Assembly: GCA_014650475.1 (NCBI GenBank) | Contig: BMVA01000002.1 | Coordinates: forward strand, 434,001 to 498,000 | Direction: 5' to 3' | DNA length: 64,000 nt | Source of the DNA: Streptomyces albogriseolus | GTDB taxonomy: Bacteria; Actinomycetota; Actinomycetes; Streptomycetales; Streptomycetaceae | Shown: positions 8,411 to 16,959 of the stretch, piece after piece | Position numbering within the stretch: position 1 is the first letter of the stretch | Layout of the letters: each line of letters starts with the position of its first letter | Position numbers and translations under genes: made by a program | Notes under the pieces: model-generated | Database searches by the model: none | The model's input: the letters and a program-made list of their open reading frames with translations, nothing else | Told to the model about the DNA's origin: nothing

Positions 8411-9226
8411 GTGAATATCCGCTCCCTCACTCGAGGCGACGGCGTGGTGATCGGAGCAGCCGTACTGCTGTTCATCGCGTCGTTCCTCGATCTGTACTCG
8501 ATCGAAGGCGCCTCGGACAGCGTGGACATCCCCAGCCTGTGGGCGAGCGGTCCGGTGCTGCTGAGCGTGGTGCTGGCGGGCCTCATCGCCGCGGCCCTGA
8601 TCGTCGTCGCCCGGGGTCTGCCGCAGGCGCCCAAGGTCGCGGGTCTGGAACTGGCGCCGTTCGGTGTCGCCTTCGCGGTGTTCGCCGCCTGGAGCGCGCT
8701 GGGCAACGTCTTCGACCCCGCGGGCGGCGCCGACAACTTCGACGGCGCCGGCGACGGCCCCGACGCGGGCATCGGCCTGATCCTCGCGCTCGTCGCCACC
8801 CTGGTGATGGCGGCCGCCGCCGTGGCCACGCCGCTGGTGCCGGCGCTCAAGGGCGCGCTGCTCCCGGCCGCCCGACCCGCCGCCCCGCAGCAGCCGTACG
8901 GCGCGCAGCCGCCCGGCGGTTACGGCTACCCGGGCGCCCAGCCGGCCTCCTTCGGCGGCGGCCAGCCGGGCCAGCCGTACGGCGGCGGTCAGCCGCAGCA
9001 GGGCCAGCCGGTCGCGCCGCCCGCCGCGGACTTCTCGCCGTTCTGGTTCGCCGTTCCGGTGCCGCGTCCGCTGTTCCCCGAGGACGGTTCGCCCACCCCG
9101 ATCGCCGAACTCGCCCCGGGCACCTGGTACCTGGCGGTGGAGCAGCGCGGTCAGGCGCTGGTCGCACAGACGCAGGACGGCCGCCGCGGCGTCCTCCAGG
9201 ACACGTCGGGCATCCAGCGCGGCTGA
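8411..9226 (+). CDS. Four-helix membrane protein with Gln/Pro/Gly-rich tail (DUF5336-like)
   Basis: The protein has 271 residues. Four hydrophobic segments fill about residues 12-165. A low-complexity stretch rich in Gln, Pro, Gly and Tyr (about 165-200, with repeated QPYGGGQP-like units) is followed by a compact C-terminal domain of about 65 residues (FWFAVPVPRPLFPEDG to the end) that probably lies in the cytoplasm. The layout resembles actinobacterial DUF5336 proteins, an assignment made from memory. GTG 8411 follows an AAGGAC ribosome site. The gene ends facing the nitrite reductase operon, with a strong terminator between. Function is unknown. Confidence 0.75.
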   Translation: MNIRSLTRGDGVVIGAAVLLFIASFLDLYSIEGASDSVDIPSLWASGPVLLSVVLAGLIAAALIVVARGLPQAPKVAGLELAPFGVAFAVFAAWSALGNVFDPAGGADNFDGAGDGPDAGIGLILALVATLVMAAAAVATPLVPALKGALLPAARPAAPQQPYGAQPPGGYGYPGAQPASFGGGQPGQPYGGGQPQQGQPVAPPAADFSPFWFAVPVPRPLFPEDGSPTPIAELAPGTWYLAVEQRGQALVAQTQDGRRGVLQDTSGIQRG

Positions 9227-9247
9227 TTCACCGTCCCGTCCTCGTCA

Positions 9248-9277
9248 CGGCCCCTCGCCCTCACGGGCGGGGGGCCG
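9248..9277. terminator. Bidirectional terminator between converging genes
   Basis: A 13-bp stem (CGGCCCCTCGCCC paired with GGGCGGGGGGCCG, one G-T pair) closes a TCAC loop. It lies 21 bases after the DUF5336-like gene and 8 bases beyond the nitrite reductase stop, so it can serve both. Confidence 0.75.
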
Positions 9278-9285
9278 CTGTCGTG

Positions 9286-11958
9286 TCAGCGGACGCGGAG
9301 GACGCCGTGCGCGCCCCGTTCCGCGTCGGTCATGACATGGGTGACGAAGGGGTAGTTGCCCGCCTCGGGCAGGGCCAGCTCGACGAAGCCGCCCGACGCG
9401 GGGGCCAGATCGAGGACCTGTGCGCCGCCGCGCTCCGGGCCGCCGGGGCGCAGATCGTACGCGCCCTCACGGAACACCGTGTCGAACTGCCCGCCCACGA
9501 CGTGGAAGGCGCTCGGCGTGTTCGGCCCGGCCGCCAGCACCCAGATCCGTACGCGCTCGCCGGCCTTCGCCGTCAGCGGGTCGTGGTCGTACTGGTTGGC
9601 GTACCCGTTGAAGGCGGCCATGTCGGGTTCCTTGGCGTTCACCTTGGCGGGGTCGGCGGTGCCGTGCTGGTCGCCGAGGTAGTACTCCGACTGCACCAGC
9701 AGGTACTCGCGGTCGACGCGCGGCAGGCCGGGCGGGTCGATGACGACGGCGCCGAACATGCCGTTGGCGATGTGCAGGGACATCGGCATGGTGGAGCAGT
9801 GGTACATCCACACCCCGCTGCGGGTGGCCGTGAAGCGGTACGTCAGCGACTCGCCGGGCTGGATGGTGCGCATCGGCCTGTCCGGCGCCAGCGCCCCGGC
9901 GTGGAAGTCGACGGAGTGGCCGATGGTCCCGTCGTTGACGAGGGTGATCTCGAAGGTGTCCCCGACGCGGCCGCGCAGCACGGGCCCCGGAGCCGTTCCG
10001 TCGAAGGTCCACAGCGTCTGCCGCACCCCGGGGGCGACGTCGGCCTCCGCCTCCTTCACGGTGAGGGTCCGCCTGTGCGTCCGGGGACCTGATCCTCCGG
10101 CGGCGGGCGGCAGTCGGGCGTCACGGGCGGTGAAGCCGTCGGCCGGTACGGCCATCGGGTCGAAGGCGTCCGCGGCGGATTCGCCCGTGCCCTCGGCCGC
10201 CGTCCCGCCGTGGTCGTGAGCGGTTCCCCCGCCGGTGACGCGCACCCCGAACACCATGCCCATCTGCCGGTGTCCCACCACCGAGCACCATCCGTCGAGG
10301 TTCCGGCCGACGACGCCCGCGTCCAGCGTGGCCCGCTCCCCCGGGGCGATCCGGTCGGTGCGGGCGCCGGTCTCCAGCACCAGGTCGTGGGTGTCGGTAC
10401 CGGTGTTGTGCAGCTCGATCACCAGGCGGTCGCCCGCGGGCACGTCGACGGCGGCCGGGGCGAAGCGCATGTTCCGTACCGTCACCTCGACCGTGGTGGT
10501 GCGGCCGGTCGGCGTCACCTCCCCGCCGTCCGCGCTCGTCGCCGCGGACCGTTCCAGGACCGGCAGCGACCGCACGTCCGCCGCGCCGCCGCCCGCGACG
10601 GCCACCATCACCACGGCGAGGCCGAGGGCCACGCCCCCGAGCACCCGGTGCGCGGGAGCGGAAGCGGGCGCCCGCGCAGGTACCGGCTCGGCCCCCGCGT
10701 TCCGCCGGTTCCGCAGGCTCCGTACGACGGTGAGCAGCAGCAGGACGAGGAAGTACAGCAGCATCGCCAGCAGCAGCACCGAGCAGACCACCCGGACCAC
10801 GGACGGCACCGGGAGGACGCAGAGCAGCAGCGCGGCGTTGGTGACGGTCAGGCGGGCGGGCCAGGCCCGTTCGAGTCCGGCGGTGGCCGCGCGCACGGCC
10901 AGGGGGCCGCCGCCCAGGACCACCGGCACGAGGAAGCTCAGGGCGCCGAGCAGCACCTGGGCGATCCAGCCGGCGGCGAGCGGCGCGGTGAGCAGCGCCG
11001 TGCGCTCCCCCACCGTGACCCAGGACGTGGTGGTGAGGAGGATGCCGGCCAGGAGCAGCAGGGACCCGGCGAGCCAGAGGCTGCCCGCGGCCACCGACCA
11101 GGCGGCGAAGGAACGGGGAGCCTTGGTCCGCGCCTCGCGCACCCAGGGGACACCGGCGATCACCAGCCCGGCGGCGTGGACGACCACACCGGGAGCGGCC
11201 AGCGGCGGAGGTGCGAGCAGCGCGGCGGCGACGGCCGCGCCGAGGCCGGCGAGCAGCACGGGCAGGGCCCGGCGGCCGGCCCGTTCCGCGCCGTCCGCCA
11301 CGCGGGTGCGCAGCATCGTCGGCCACAGGGTGATCAGGGTTCCGGCCACGGTGAGGCCGACCCAGCCGAGCAGGTTGATCATCTCGTGGGCGAGCAGCAG
11401 CCGTTCCGGCAGGTCACCGCCGAGGTCGCCGCGGGCCATGAGGACGCCCAGCGCGGCGCCCGCGGGCAGCAGGGCGGCGGCGGCGATGTAGTAGCGCACG
11501 GTCATGGAGAACCGTCCGGGCAGCGCCCGGCGCAGGAGCCGCACCAGCCACACGGCGTGGGCAGTGACGGCGGCCGCGACCAGACCTCCGCCGACGAGCA
11601 CGGCGGGCCATCGGTCGAGGAACATGCCCCCGATCACGGCGACGGCCCCCGCGTTCAGACAGGCGAGACGCAGGGCCGCGGGCGTGCCCCGGTTGGCCTC
11701 CGGCAGCCGCAGCACGGACGCGGCGAAGTGCCCCGACCAGATGACGACGGCGTTGGTGACCGCCCCGAGCAGCAGGGTGTGGACGAGCAGCCAGGAGGCG
11801 TGCGGCAGGAAGTGATGGGCGCTGCCGGCCACCGCGAACAGGGCGAGCCAGGCCACCACGATCGCGTTGACGCCGAGGTGCCACAGGGCACGCGGGGAGC
11901 GGCCGGGCGGCTTCGGGGCGGGTCCCTTCGCCGTGGGGGAGGACAGGTGCGCGGTCAC
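9286..11958 (-). CDS. Copper nitrite reductase (NirK-like) fused to N-terminal membrane domain
   Basis: The protein has 890 residues in three parts. Residues 1 to about 470 carry about a dozen membrane helices, resembling the NnrS-like neighbour (for example LLAHEMINLLGWVG). Residues about 495-590 are a cupredoxin with type-1 copper ligands (THD, then GWCSVVGHRQMGM). Residues about 610-890 form a two-domain multicopper oxidase with NirK-type ligands: GHSVDFHAG, YHCSTMPMSLHIANGM near residue 720, and FHVVGG near 817. All type-1 and type-2 ligands are present. It should reduce nitrite to NO on the outer face of the membrane. GTG 11958 overlaps the previous stop by four bases, which decides the start. 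Confidence 0.85.
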   Translation of the reverse strand: MTAHLSSPTAKGPAPKPPGRSPRALWHLGVNAIVVAWLALFAVAGSAHHFLPHASWLLVHTLLLGAVTNAVVIWSGHFAASVLRLPEANRGTPAALRLACLNAGAVAVIGGMFLDRWPAVLVGGGLVAAAVTAHAVWLVRLLRRALPGRFSMTVRYYIAAAALLPAGAALGVLMARGDLGGDLPERLLLAHEMINLLGWVGLTVAGTLITLWPTMLRTRVADGAERAGRRALPVLLAGLGAAVAAALLAPPPLAAPGVVVHAAGLVIAGVPWVREARTKAPRSFAAWSVAAGSLWLAGSLLLLAGILLTTTSWVTVGERTALLTAPLAAGWIAQVLLGALSFLVPVVLGGGPLAVRAATAGLERAWPARLTVTNAALLLCVLPVPSVVRVVCSVLLLAMLLYFLVLLLLTVVRSLRNRRNAGAEPVPARAPASAPAHRVLGGVALGLAVVMVAVAGGGAADVRSLPVLERSAATSADGGEVTPTGRTTTVEVTVRNMRFAPAAVDVPAGDRLVIELHNTGTDTHDLVLETGARTDRIAPGERATLDAGVVGRNLDGWCSVVGHRQMGMVFGVRVTGGGTAHDHGGTAAEGTGESAADAFDPMAVPADGFTARDARLPPAAGGSGPRTHRRTLTVKEAEADVAPGVRQTLWTFDGTAPGPVLRGRVGDTFEITLVNDGTIGHSVDFHAGALAPDRPMRTIQPGESLTYRFTATRSGVWMYHCSTMPMSLHIANGMFGAVVIDPPGLPRVDREYLLVQSEYYLGDQHGTADPAKVNAKEPDMAAFNGYANQYDHDPLTAKAGERVRIWVLAAGPNTPSAFHVVGGQFDTVFREGAYDLRPGGPERGGAQVLDLAPASGGFVELALPEAGNYPFVTHVMTDAERGAHGVLRVR

Positions 11959-13133
11959 CGGTCGTTCCTCGGGTCGGCGGGCACGGGGACAGGGCCGGCG
12001 TCGGGACCGGGCGGCGTCGTGGTGGAGACGGCGGCCGCACGCCGGGTCGCGGCCACCGACGAGGTCGCCGCCGTCAGCACGAAGAGCAGTACCGCGGCGA
12101 TGTTGAGCGCCCCGCCGAGCTGCCACGCCCCTCGGATCTCCCGCAGGTCACCGACGACCACGCGCAGGATCAGGGAGCCGTGCAGCAGCCAGGCCGCCAC
12201 CGCGAGCCCGGGGTGGTACGGGAGCGGGCGGCGCAGGACGGCGGGCAGGATCACCGGGGCGTGCGCCATGATCATCGACATCACGAAGCCGAGGAACACG
12301 GCGTGCACGACGGCGTCGTAACGGCTCCCCTCGGCGACCGGGCCGCCCAGCAGCCACAGGGCGCCGGCCAGGCTCAGCCACGCGTATCCGGCGAGCAGGC
12401 ACGCGGCGGAGAAACGGGGCAGTCCCGTGGAGCGCAGCAGCCGGCGGGCGACGTCGTGCACGACGAGCCACGCGACCAGCGCGAGCAGGGCGGCGCCGAG
12501 GAGCAGCGTGCCCGCGGCCGGCCACATCAGGGTGGTGACGACGCCGGTGACGACGGCGCCGACGCACGCCAGGAAGGCCGGCTCCGCGCGCGGCGCGAGG
12601 AGGGCCACCCGGGCGAGTTCCAGCCGCTCGCCCGCGATGGTCAGGACGAGGAAGGCGACCAGCCAGGGCAGCAGGCGCGGGACGTCGAGGCCGCCCAGCC
12701 ACAGGAGTGCCGCGCCGAGCGCCGACACGGCGCCCGCTCCCTGGGCGATCAGGGCGGGGCCGGGCTGCCGCTGCCAGAACCGCGTGTACAGCACGGTCAG
12801 GACGGTGGCCCCGGCGACGAGCAGCAGCCGCGGGACGGCCAGGTCCACGGGGGTGAGCAGCAGCAGGCCCCCGCCGCCGAGCGCGGCGGGGGCGAGGTGG
12901 GGCCAGCGGCCGCCCAGGGCGACCGCGCGTTCCAGGGCGACCAGCGTGCCGGCGAAACCGAGGACCAGCAGCACCCCGTGGACCTGCGGCAGACGGTCGC
13001 CGGTGACCGGGGCCGGCAGCCCGAGCAGGACGAGGGCGGCGTCCAGACCGGCGAGCAGGCAGACACCGGCGGCCAGCAGCAGAGGCGCCCGGCGGGCGCC
13101 CGCGCGGCGGGCGGCCGGGCCGGCGGGGCTCAT
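11955..13133 (-). CDS. NnrS-like polytopic membrane protein
   Basis: This 392-residue protein is almost entirely hydrophobic, with about twelve helices. Conserved-looking histidines sit inside helices (PQVHGVLLVLGF; AHAPVILPAVL; HAVFLGFVMSMIMAH; LLHGSLILR). This matches NnrS, a haem- and copper-containing membrane protein tied to nitric oxide tolerance in denitrifiers, though the match is by eye. The ATG at 13133 overlaps the regulator stop as ATGA, and its own stop overlaps the nitrite reductase start, so the three are translationally coupled. Its likely job is to handle NO made by the downstream reductase, or to supply copper or haem. Confidence 0.75.
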   Translation of the reverse strand: MSPAGPAARRAGARRAPLLLAAGVCLLAGLDAALVLLGLPAPVTGDRLPQVHGVLLVLGFAGTLVALERAVALGGRWPHLAPAALGGGGLLLLTPVDLAVPRLLLVAGATVLTVLYTRFWQRQPGPALIAQGAGAVSALGAALLWLGGLDVPRLLPWLVAFLVLTIAGERLELARVALLAPRAEPAFLACVGAVVTGVVTTLMWPAAGTLLLGAALLALVAWLVVHDVARRLLRSTGLPRFSAACLLAGYAWLSLAGALWLLGGPVAEGSRYDAVVHAVFLGFVMSMIMAHAPVILPAVLRRPLPYHPGLAVAAWLLHGSLILRVVVGDLREIRGAWQLGGALNIAAVLLFVLTAATSSVAATRRAAAVSTTTPPGPDAGPVPVPADPRNDR

Positions 13134-13858
13134 GAGGCCTCCCCCGGCTCGCCGCCGCCCGGACGCGGGCGCCCGCCCGTCACCGTGCCGGTGTCCAGGT
13201 GGAGGCGGCAGGCGCCTGGTTCGGCGAAGGGGAGGAGTTCGATCTCCTGGGGGTTCTCGCTGAGGGCGGCGAGGGCGGCGCGGGCCAGCCCTTCGTGGAC
13301 GCCGCAGACGACGCCGGGATGCTCGCGGGCCGTCTCGACGAACGGGCAGCGCGGCAGCCGGACGCGGCGCGCCTCCGCGTCCGCCTCCGGTGCGAAGCCG
13401 ATCTCGCCGAGGAGGTCCAGCAGCCGCCCGCGCGCCTGACGCGGATCCGCCGACGGCTCCTGCCCGGCGGTCAGGACGCGTCCCCAGTCCTCCCCCGCGG
13501 CCAGCGCGTCCGCGCGCGGATCGGCGCTGGTGCGGGCGATGCGCGCGGCCAGTACGGCGGCGAGTCCGGCGTACTCCCGGGCCGGGGACTCCTGCGGCGG
13601 GCGGGCCCGGTAGCGCCAGGCGGGCCTGCCGCGTCCCGCGGGGGCGGACCGCTCGCGGGCCGCCAGACCGTCCTCCACCAGGGCGTCCAGGTGCTCGCGG
13701 ACGGTGTTGACGTGCAGCGCGCACACCTGGGCGAGGGCGGTGGCGGTGACAGGACCGGACTGGCCGCGCAGGTACTGCAGGACGGCTGCGCGCTGCCGGG
13801 ACAGCGGGACGCGCCGTGCTCCGCTGCCGGGAAACGGTCCGTTATTTTCCACGGTCAT
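13130..13858 (-). CDS. HTH regulator with C-terminal cysteine cluster, possible Fe-S NO/O2 sensor
   Basis: The protein has 242 residues. The N-terminus is a winged helix (SRQRAAVLQYLRGQSGPVTATALAQ, then VNTVREHLDALVEDG). The C-terminal half carries cysteines in RCPFVE, VVCGVHEG and GACRLHL, spaced C-X13-C-X31-C. This matches the ArsR/SufR-like class in which such cysteines bind a 4Fe-4S cluster that senses oxygen or NO. It heads the nnrS-nirK operon with four-base overlaps and is divergent from the hemerythrin gene, so it probably controls both. A TATAGT box lies six bases before ATG 13858, suggesting a leaderless message and autoregulation. Confidence 0.82.
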   Translation of the reverse strand: MTVENNGPFPGSGARRVPLSRQRAAVLQYLRGQSGPVTATALAQVCALHVNTVREHLDALVEDGLAARERSAPAGRGRPAWRYRARPPQESPAREYAGLAAVLAARIARTSADPRADALAAGEDWGRVLTAGQEPSADPRQARGRLLDLLGEIGFAPEADAEARRVRLPRCPFVETAREHPGVVCGVHEGLARAALAALSENPQEIELLPFAEPGACRLHLDTGTVTGGRPRPGGGEPGEAS

Positions 13859-13862
13859 GTCC

Positions 13863-13880
13863 GTACTATATTGCAGGTAC
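13863..13880. promoter_or_regulatory. Divergent promoter core between regulator and hemerythrin gene
   Basis: The segment GTACTATATTGCAGGTAC is AT-rich for this genome, with GTAC at both ends. On the minus strand it holds TATAGT (13870-13865) just upstream of the regulator start. On the plus strand it gives TATATT for the gene at 13933. A regulator bound here would block both directions. Confidence 0.5.
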
Positions 13881-13932
13881 CGGCCCGGTCCGATCGGACG
13901 GGTCGTCGACGGCTGGAAGGAACGGCCCCCTG

Positions 13933-14721
13933 ATGAGCACTCTCACCCTCGCATCGGACCCCAAGGACGCGGCGGCCGTCGAAGCCGTCGAGGCCCATCA
14001 CGCGCAGCTGGCGGGTGAGCTCGCCGGACGGGTGGCGATGCTGATCGCCGCGGCGGACCGCGACCCGGCCGAGGCCGAGGAGGTCCGCACCGGACTGGTC
14101 GCCTTCTGCGACCGGGATCTGCTCCCGCACGCGGTCGCCGAGGAGAGCACGCTGTACGCCGCCGCCCGCGACCTGCCCGAGGCCCGTCTCCTCATCGACG
14201 GCATGCTCGCCGAGCACCGCAGGCTGGCCGCCCTGGTCGACGCGTTGCGCGGGACCGGATCCGCCGTGCGCGCGGCGGCCGACGGCCGGGCCCTCCAGGT
14301 GCTGTTCGAGGAGCACCTGGACAAGGAGAACGACCTCGTCCTGCCGCTCCTGGCCGGAGCCCCGGACATCTCACTGGCGGACCTGCTGGGCGGCATGCAC
14401 GAACTGCTCGGCGGCGGCGAGGAGGCCGGGGGCGAGGGCGAGCCGTCGGGCGGCGGCTGCGGCGGGACGTGCGGCTGCGGTGGCTCGGACGACGCCGACG
14501 TGCCCGAACTCGACGTACGGGAGGTGCCTCACGCGCTGCGTCACGCGACGGTCTTCGGCGCGCTGGGCGCCGTGCCGGCCGGGCGGGCCATGCTGCTCGT
14601 GGCGCCGCACGACCCGCTGCCGCTGCTGCGGCAGATCGAGGAGCGGCACCCCGGTGTCTTCTCGGTGGAGTACCAGCAGCGCGGCCCGGAGGCCTGGCGG
14701 CTGCTGCTCACCCACCGGTGA
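13933..14721 (+). CDS. Hemerythrin-like (HHE) protein with C-terminal DUF2249
   Basis: The protein has 262 residues. Residues about 15-150 form a four-helix hemerythrin bundle with candidate iron ligands in EAHHAQLAG, LPHAVAEES, LAEHRRL and EEHLDKEND. A Gly/Cys-rich linker (GGGCGGTCGCGG) leads to DUF2249 (about 187-262, starting ELDVREVPHALR). Hemerythrins of this class bind oxygen or NO, and DUF2249 is recurrent in nitrogen-oxide gene clusters. The ATG at 13933 has GAAGGA about 12 bases upstream. The promoter is shared with the cysteine-cluster regulator. The protein is cytosolic and probably scavenges or senses NO. The linker cysteines could bind an extra metal. Confidence 0.85.
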   Translation: MSTLTLASDPKDAAAVEAVEAHHAQLAGELAGRVAMLIAAADRDPAEAEEVRTGLVAFCDRDLLPHAVAEESTLYAAARDLPEARLLIDGMLAEHRRLAALVDALRGTGSAVRAAADGRALQVLFEEHLDKENDLVLPLLAGAPDISLADLLGGMHELLGGGEEAGGEGEPSGGGCGGTCGCGGSDDADVPELDVREVPHALRHATVFGALGAVPAGRAMLLVAPHDPLPLLRQIEERHPGVFSVEYQQRGPEAWRLLLTHR

Positions 14722-14799
14722 GCCGGGCCACCGCCGAACTTCCGTACGGGTCCCGGGCGTTCCTGGTTTCAAGCGGGCGTTCGGGGCCAGACGGACACC

Positions 14800-15093
14800 A
14801 TGTCCCCTCGATATCGCTCTGGTTCCACCTCCGCGGGGACGGTCATCGCGGTGATCGCGGACGTGATGGCCGTCATCCTCGGACTGTGGATTCTGATGTA
14901 CCTGTTGGACGCCAACCGGGCCAACGACCTGGTGCGGTTCGTCCATGACGCGGCCAACTGGCTGGCGGCCTGGTCGCGTGACCTGTTCACCTTCGACGAG
15001 GAGTGGGCGCGGGTCGTCTTCGGCTACGGACTCGCCGCCGTGGTCTACCTGTTCATCGGCCACGCCATCGCCGGCCGCCTCCGCCGCCACTGA
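14800..15093 (+). CDS. Small two-helix membrane protein
   Basis: The protein has 97 residues with hydrophobic helices at about 14-36 and 68-90 and an amphipathic stretch between them (NRANDLVRFVHDAANWLAAWSRDLF). The basic N-terminus suggests both ends are cytoplasmic. There is no known motif. Codon use is normal for the window, which supports a real gene. The ATG has only a weak upstream purine run. It lies 78 bases after the hemerythrin gene in the same direction but has no evident functional link. Confidence 0.65.
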   Translation: MSPRYRSGSTSAGTVIAVIADVMAVILGLWILMYLLDANRANDLVRFVHDAANWLAAWSRDLFTFDEEWARVVFGYGLAAVVYLFIGHAIAGRLRRH

Positions 15094-15120
15094 CCCGGGC
15101 GGTCCCGGGCCGGGCGGGTC
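15092..15120. terminator. Possible terminator between converging genes
   Basis: GACCCG and CGGGTC are inverted 23 bases apart around a GC-rich centre with further CCCGGG self-complementarity. It overlaps the stop codon of the small membrane protein. The weak outer stem keeps confidence low. Confidence 0.35.
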
Positions 15121-16222
15121 AGGCGTCCGGGCAGCAGTCCGGGTCCATGCCTTTCGGCAGCTGCTCCCCGCCGAAGACCGCGCAGGTCGGCTCGTGACCG
15201 CCGAGGGCGGCGACGGCCAGCAGCAGCGACCCCGCGGTCCAGGTGGTCAGCTCGCGGGGCCATATGGCGTCGTCGTCGAAGACGTAGCCCGTCCAGTAGA
15301 GGCCGCTCTCCGCATCGCGCAGGTGCTGGATCGACTGGAGCACCTCCAGCGCGCGGTCGGACTCGCCCGTCGCCCACAGGGCCAGGGCGAGTTCGGCCGA
15401 CTCCCCGCCCGTCACCCACGGGTTGGGCACCACGCAGCGCACCCCGAGGCCGGGGACCACGAACCGCTCCCAGCCCTCGTCGATGCGCTCCCTCGCCTCG
15501 GCGCCGGTCAGCGCGCCGCCGAGCACCGGGTAGTACCAGTCCATCGAGTAGCGGTCCTTGTCCAGGAACCGCTCGGGGTGGCGCCGGATGGCGTGCCGCA
15601 GCGCGCCCACGGCCAGCTCCCAGTCGGGCTGGGGCTCCTCGCGCTGCTCGGCGATCGCGAGAGCGCAGCGCAGGGCGTGGTGCACGGAGGAGGAGCCGGT
15701 GAGCAGCGCGTCCGTGGCGGGCGTGCCGTCGTCGTCGCGCCGCCAGCCGATCTGCCCGCCGGGCTGCTGGAGCCTCAGCACGAACTCCACGGCCGCGCAC
15801 ACGGCGGGCCACATGCGGTCCAGGAAGGTGTCGTCGCCGGTGGCGAGGTAGTGGTGCCACACGCCGACCGCGATGTAGGCGACGAAGTTGGTCTCCCGGC
15901 CCCGGTCGGTGACGTCGTCCGGGTCCCCGTCGGCGTAGGCCGCGTACCAGGAGCCGTCGTCGAGCTGGTGCCGGGCCAGCCACAGGTAGGCCCGCTCGGC
16001 CGCCTCGTGCTCGCCCGCCGTGTCCAGCGCCATCGCGGCCTCGACGTGGTCCCACGGGTCGAGGTGGTGACCCCGGAACCACGGGATGGCGCCGTCCTCC
16101 CGCTGCACGGCGAGGATGCCGGCGACGGTCTGCGCCGCCTGCCCGGGCGTCAGCACGCCCGTGAGGACGAGGTGTTCGAAGCTGGGGGTGCGGGGGTCGC
16201 CGGCCGGCCGGGAGGTCGTCAC
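15119..16222 (-). CDS. Alpha-toroid protein of the prenyltransferase/terpenoid-cyclase fold
   Basis: The protein has 367 residues made of repeated helix pairs with short repeats such as QREDGAIPWF, RHQLDDGSWYAAY and RLQQPGGQIGW. These mark the alpha/alpha toroid seen in prenyltransferases, terpene cyclases and several glycosidases. No DxDD or DDxxD cyclase motif is evident, so the name prenyltransferase would be a fold name only. It has no signal peptide. GTG 16222 overlaps the stop of the methyltransferase gene by four bases. It is the last gene of the GT4-methyltransferase operon and may act on the same glycosylated product, perhaps as a glycan-processing enzyme. Confidence 0.7.
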   Translation of the reverse strand: MTTSRPAGDPRTPSFEHLVLTGVLTPGQAAQTVAGILAVQREDGAIPWFRGHHLDPWDHVEAAMALDTAGEHEAAERAYLWLARHQLDDGSWYAAYADGDPDDVTDRGRETNFVAYIAVGVWHHYLATGDDTFLDRMWPAVCAAVEFVLRLQQPGGQIGWRRDDDGTPATDALLTGSSSVHHALRCALAIAEQREEPQPDWELAVGALRHAIRRHPERFLDKDRYSMDWYYPVLGGALTGAEARERIDEGWERFVVPGLGVRCVVPNPWVTGGESAELALALWATGESDRALEVLQSIQHLRDAESGLYWTGYVFDDDAIWPRELTTWTAGSLLLAVAALGGHEPTCAVFGGEQLPKGMDPDCCPDA

Positions 16223-16959
16223 GTGGCGTCCGCCTCGGCGCGCGGCAGGTGCGGCTTGGTCGCGTAGGCCACGAAGCTCTTGCCGATCACCGGGTTCAGC
16301 GCCCGCTCGGCGACCCGGGTGGCCAGCGGCTTCTTCATGATGTCCCAGACCAGCAGCTTGTGGTACGCGCGCACCGGCAGCGCCTTGTCGTTGTCGACGC
16401 CGAACGCGCACTTCAGCCACCAGTACGGCGAGTGCAGGGCGTGGGCGTGGTGGGTGCCGTAGGGGCGCAGGCCCGCCTCGCGGATCTTGGCGAGGAGTTC
16501 GTCCGCCTTGTAGATGCGAATGTGGCCGCCCTCGACCTCGTGGTAGGCGTCCGACAGGGTCCAGCAGACCTTCTCCGGGCCGTAGCGCGGGACGGTGATC
16601 GCGATGCGGCCGCCCGGCTTGAGCACGCGCACCATCTCGGCGAGCACGCCCTTGTCGTCGGGGATGTGCTCCATCACCTCGGAGATGATGACGACGTCGA
16701 AGGACTCGTCGGGGAAGGGCAGGGCGAGCGCGTCGCCCTCCATGGCGGTGGCGGTGGCCCCGACGGGCGCCTCGCCGGCCTCCTTCATCGCCGCGAACCA
16801 CTTGGCGACCTCGCGGATCTCCTCGCCGTTCTGGTCCAGCGCGACGACCCGCGCGCCGCGCCGGTAGCACTCGAAGGCGTGCCGTCCGGCGCCGCAGCCG
16901 AGGTCCAGGACGCGGTCGCCCGGGGCGAGCGGGAACCGGGAGAAGTCGACGGTCAGCAC
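16219..16959 (-). CDS. Class I SAM-dependent methyltransferase
   Basis: The protein has 246 residues. The SAM site is clear: VLDLGCGAGRHAFEC (motif I), VVALDQN, GDALALPFPDESFDVVIISEVMEHI and LKPGGRIAITVPR. This is the Methyltransf_11 pattern. A C-terminal region with WWLKCAFGVDN and DIMKKPLATRV gives specificity and suggests contact with membrane lipid or a large glycan. GTG 16959 overlaps the glycosyltransferase stop by seven bases, and its own stop overlaps the next gene, so the three are co-translated. The acceptor is not known. Confidence 0.88.
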   Translation of the reverse strand: MLTVDFSRFPLAPGDRVLDLGCGAGRHAFECYRRGARVVALDQNGEEIREVAKWFAAMKEAGEAPVGATATAMEGDALALPFPDESFDVVIISEVMEHIPDDKGVLAEMVRVLKPGGRIAITVPRYGPEKVCWTLSDAYHEVEGGHIRIYKADELLAKIREAGLRPYGTHHAHALHSPYWWLKCAFGVDNDKALPVRAYHKLLVWDIMKKPLATRVAERALNPVIGKSFVAYATKPHLPRAEADAT

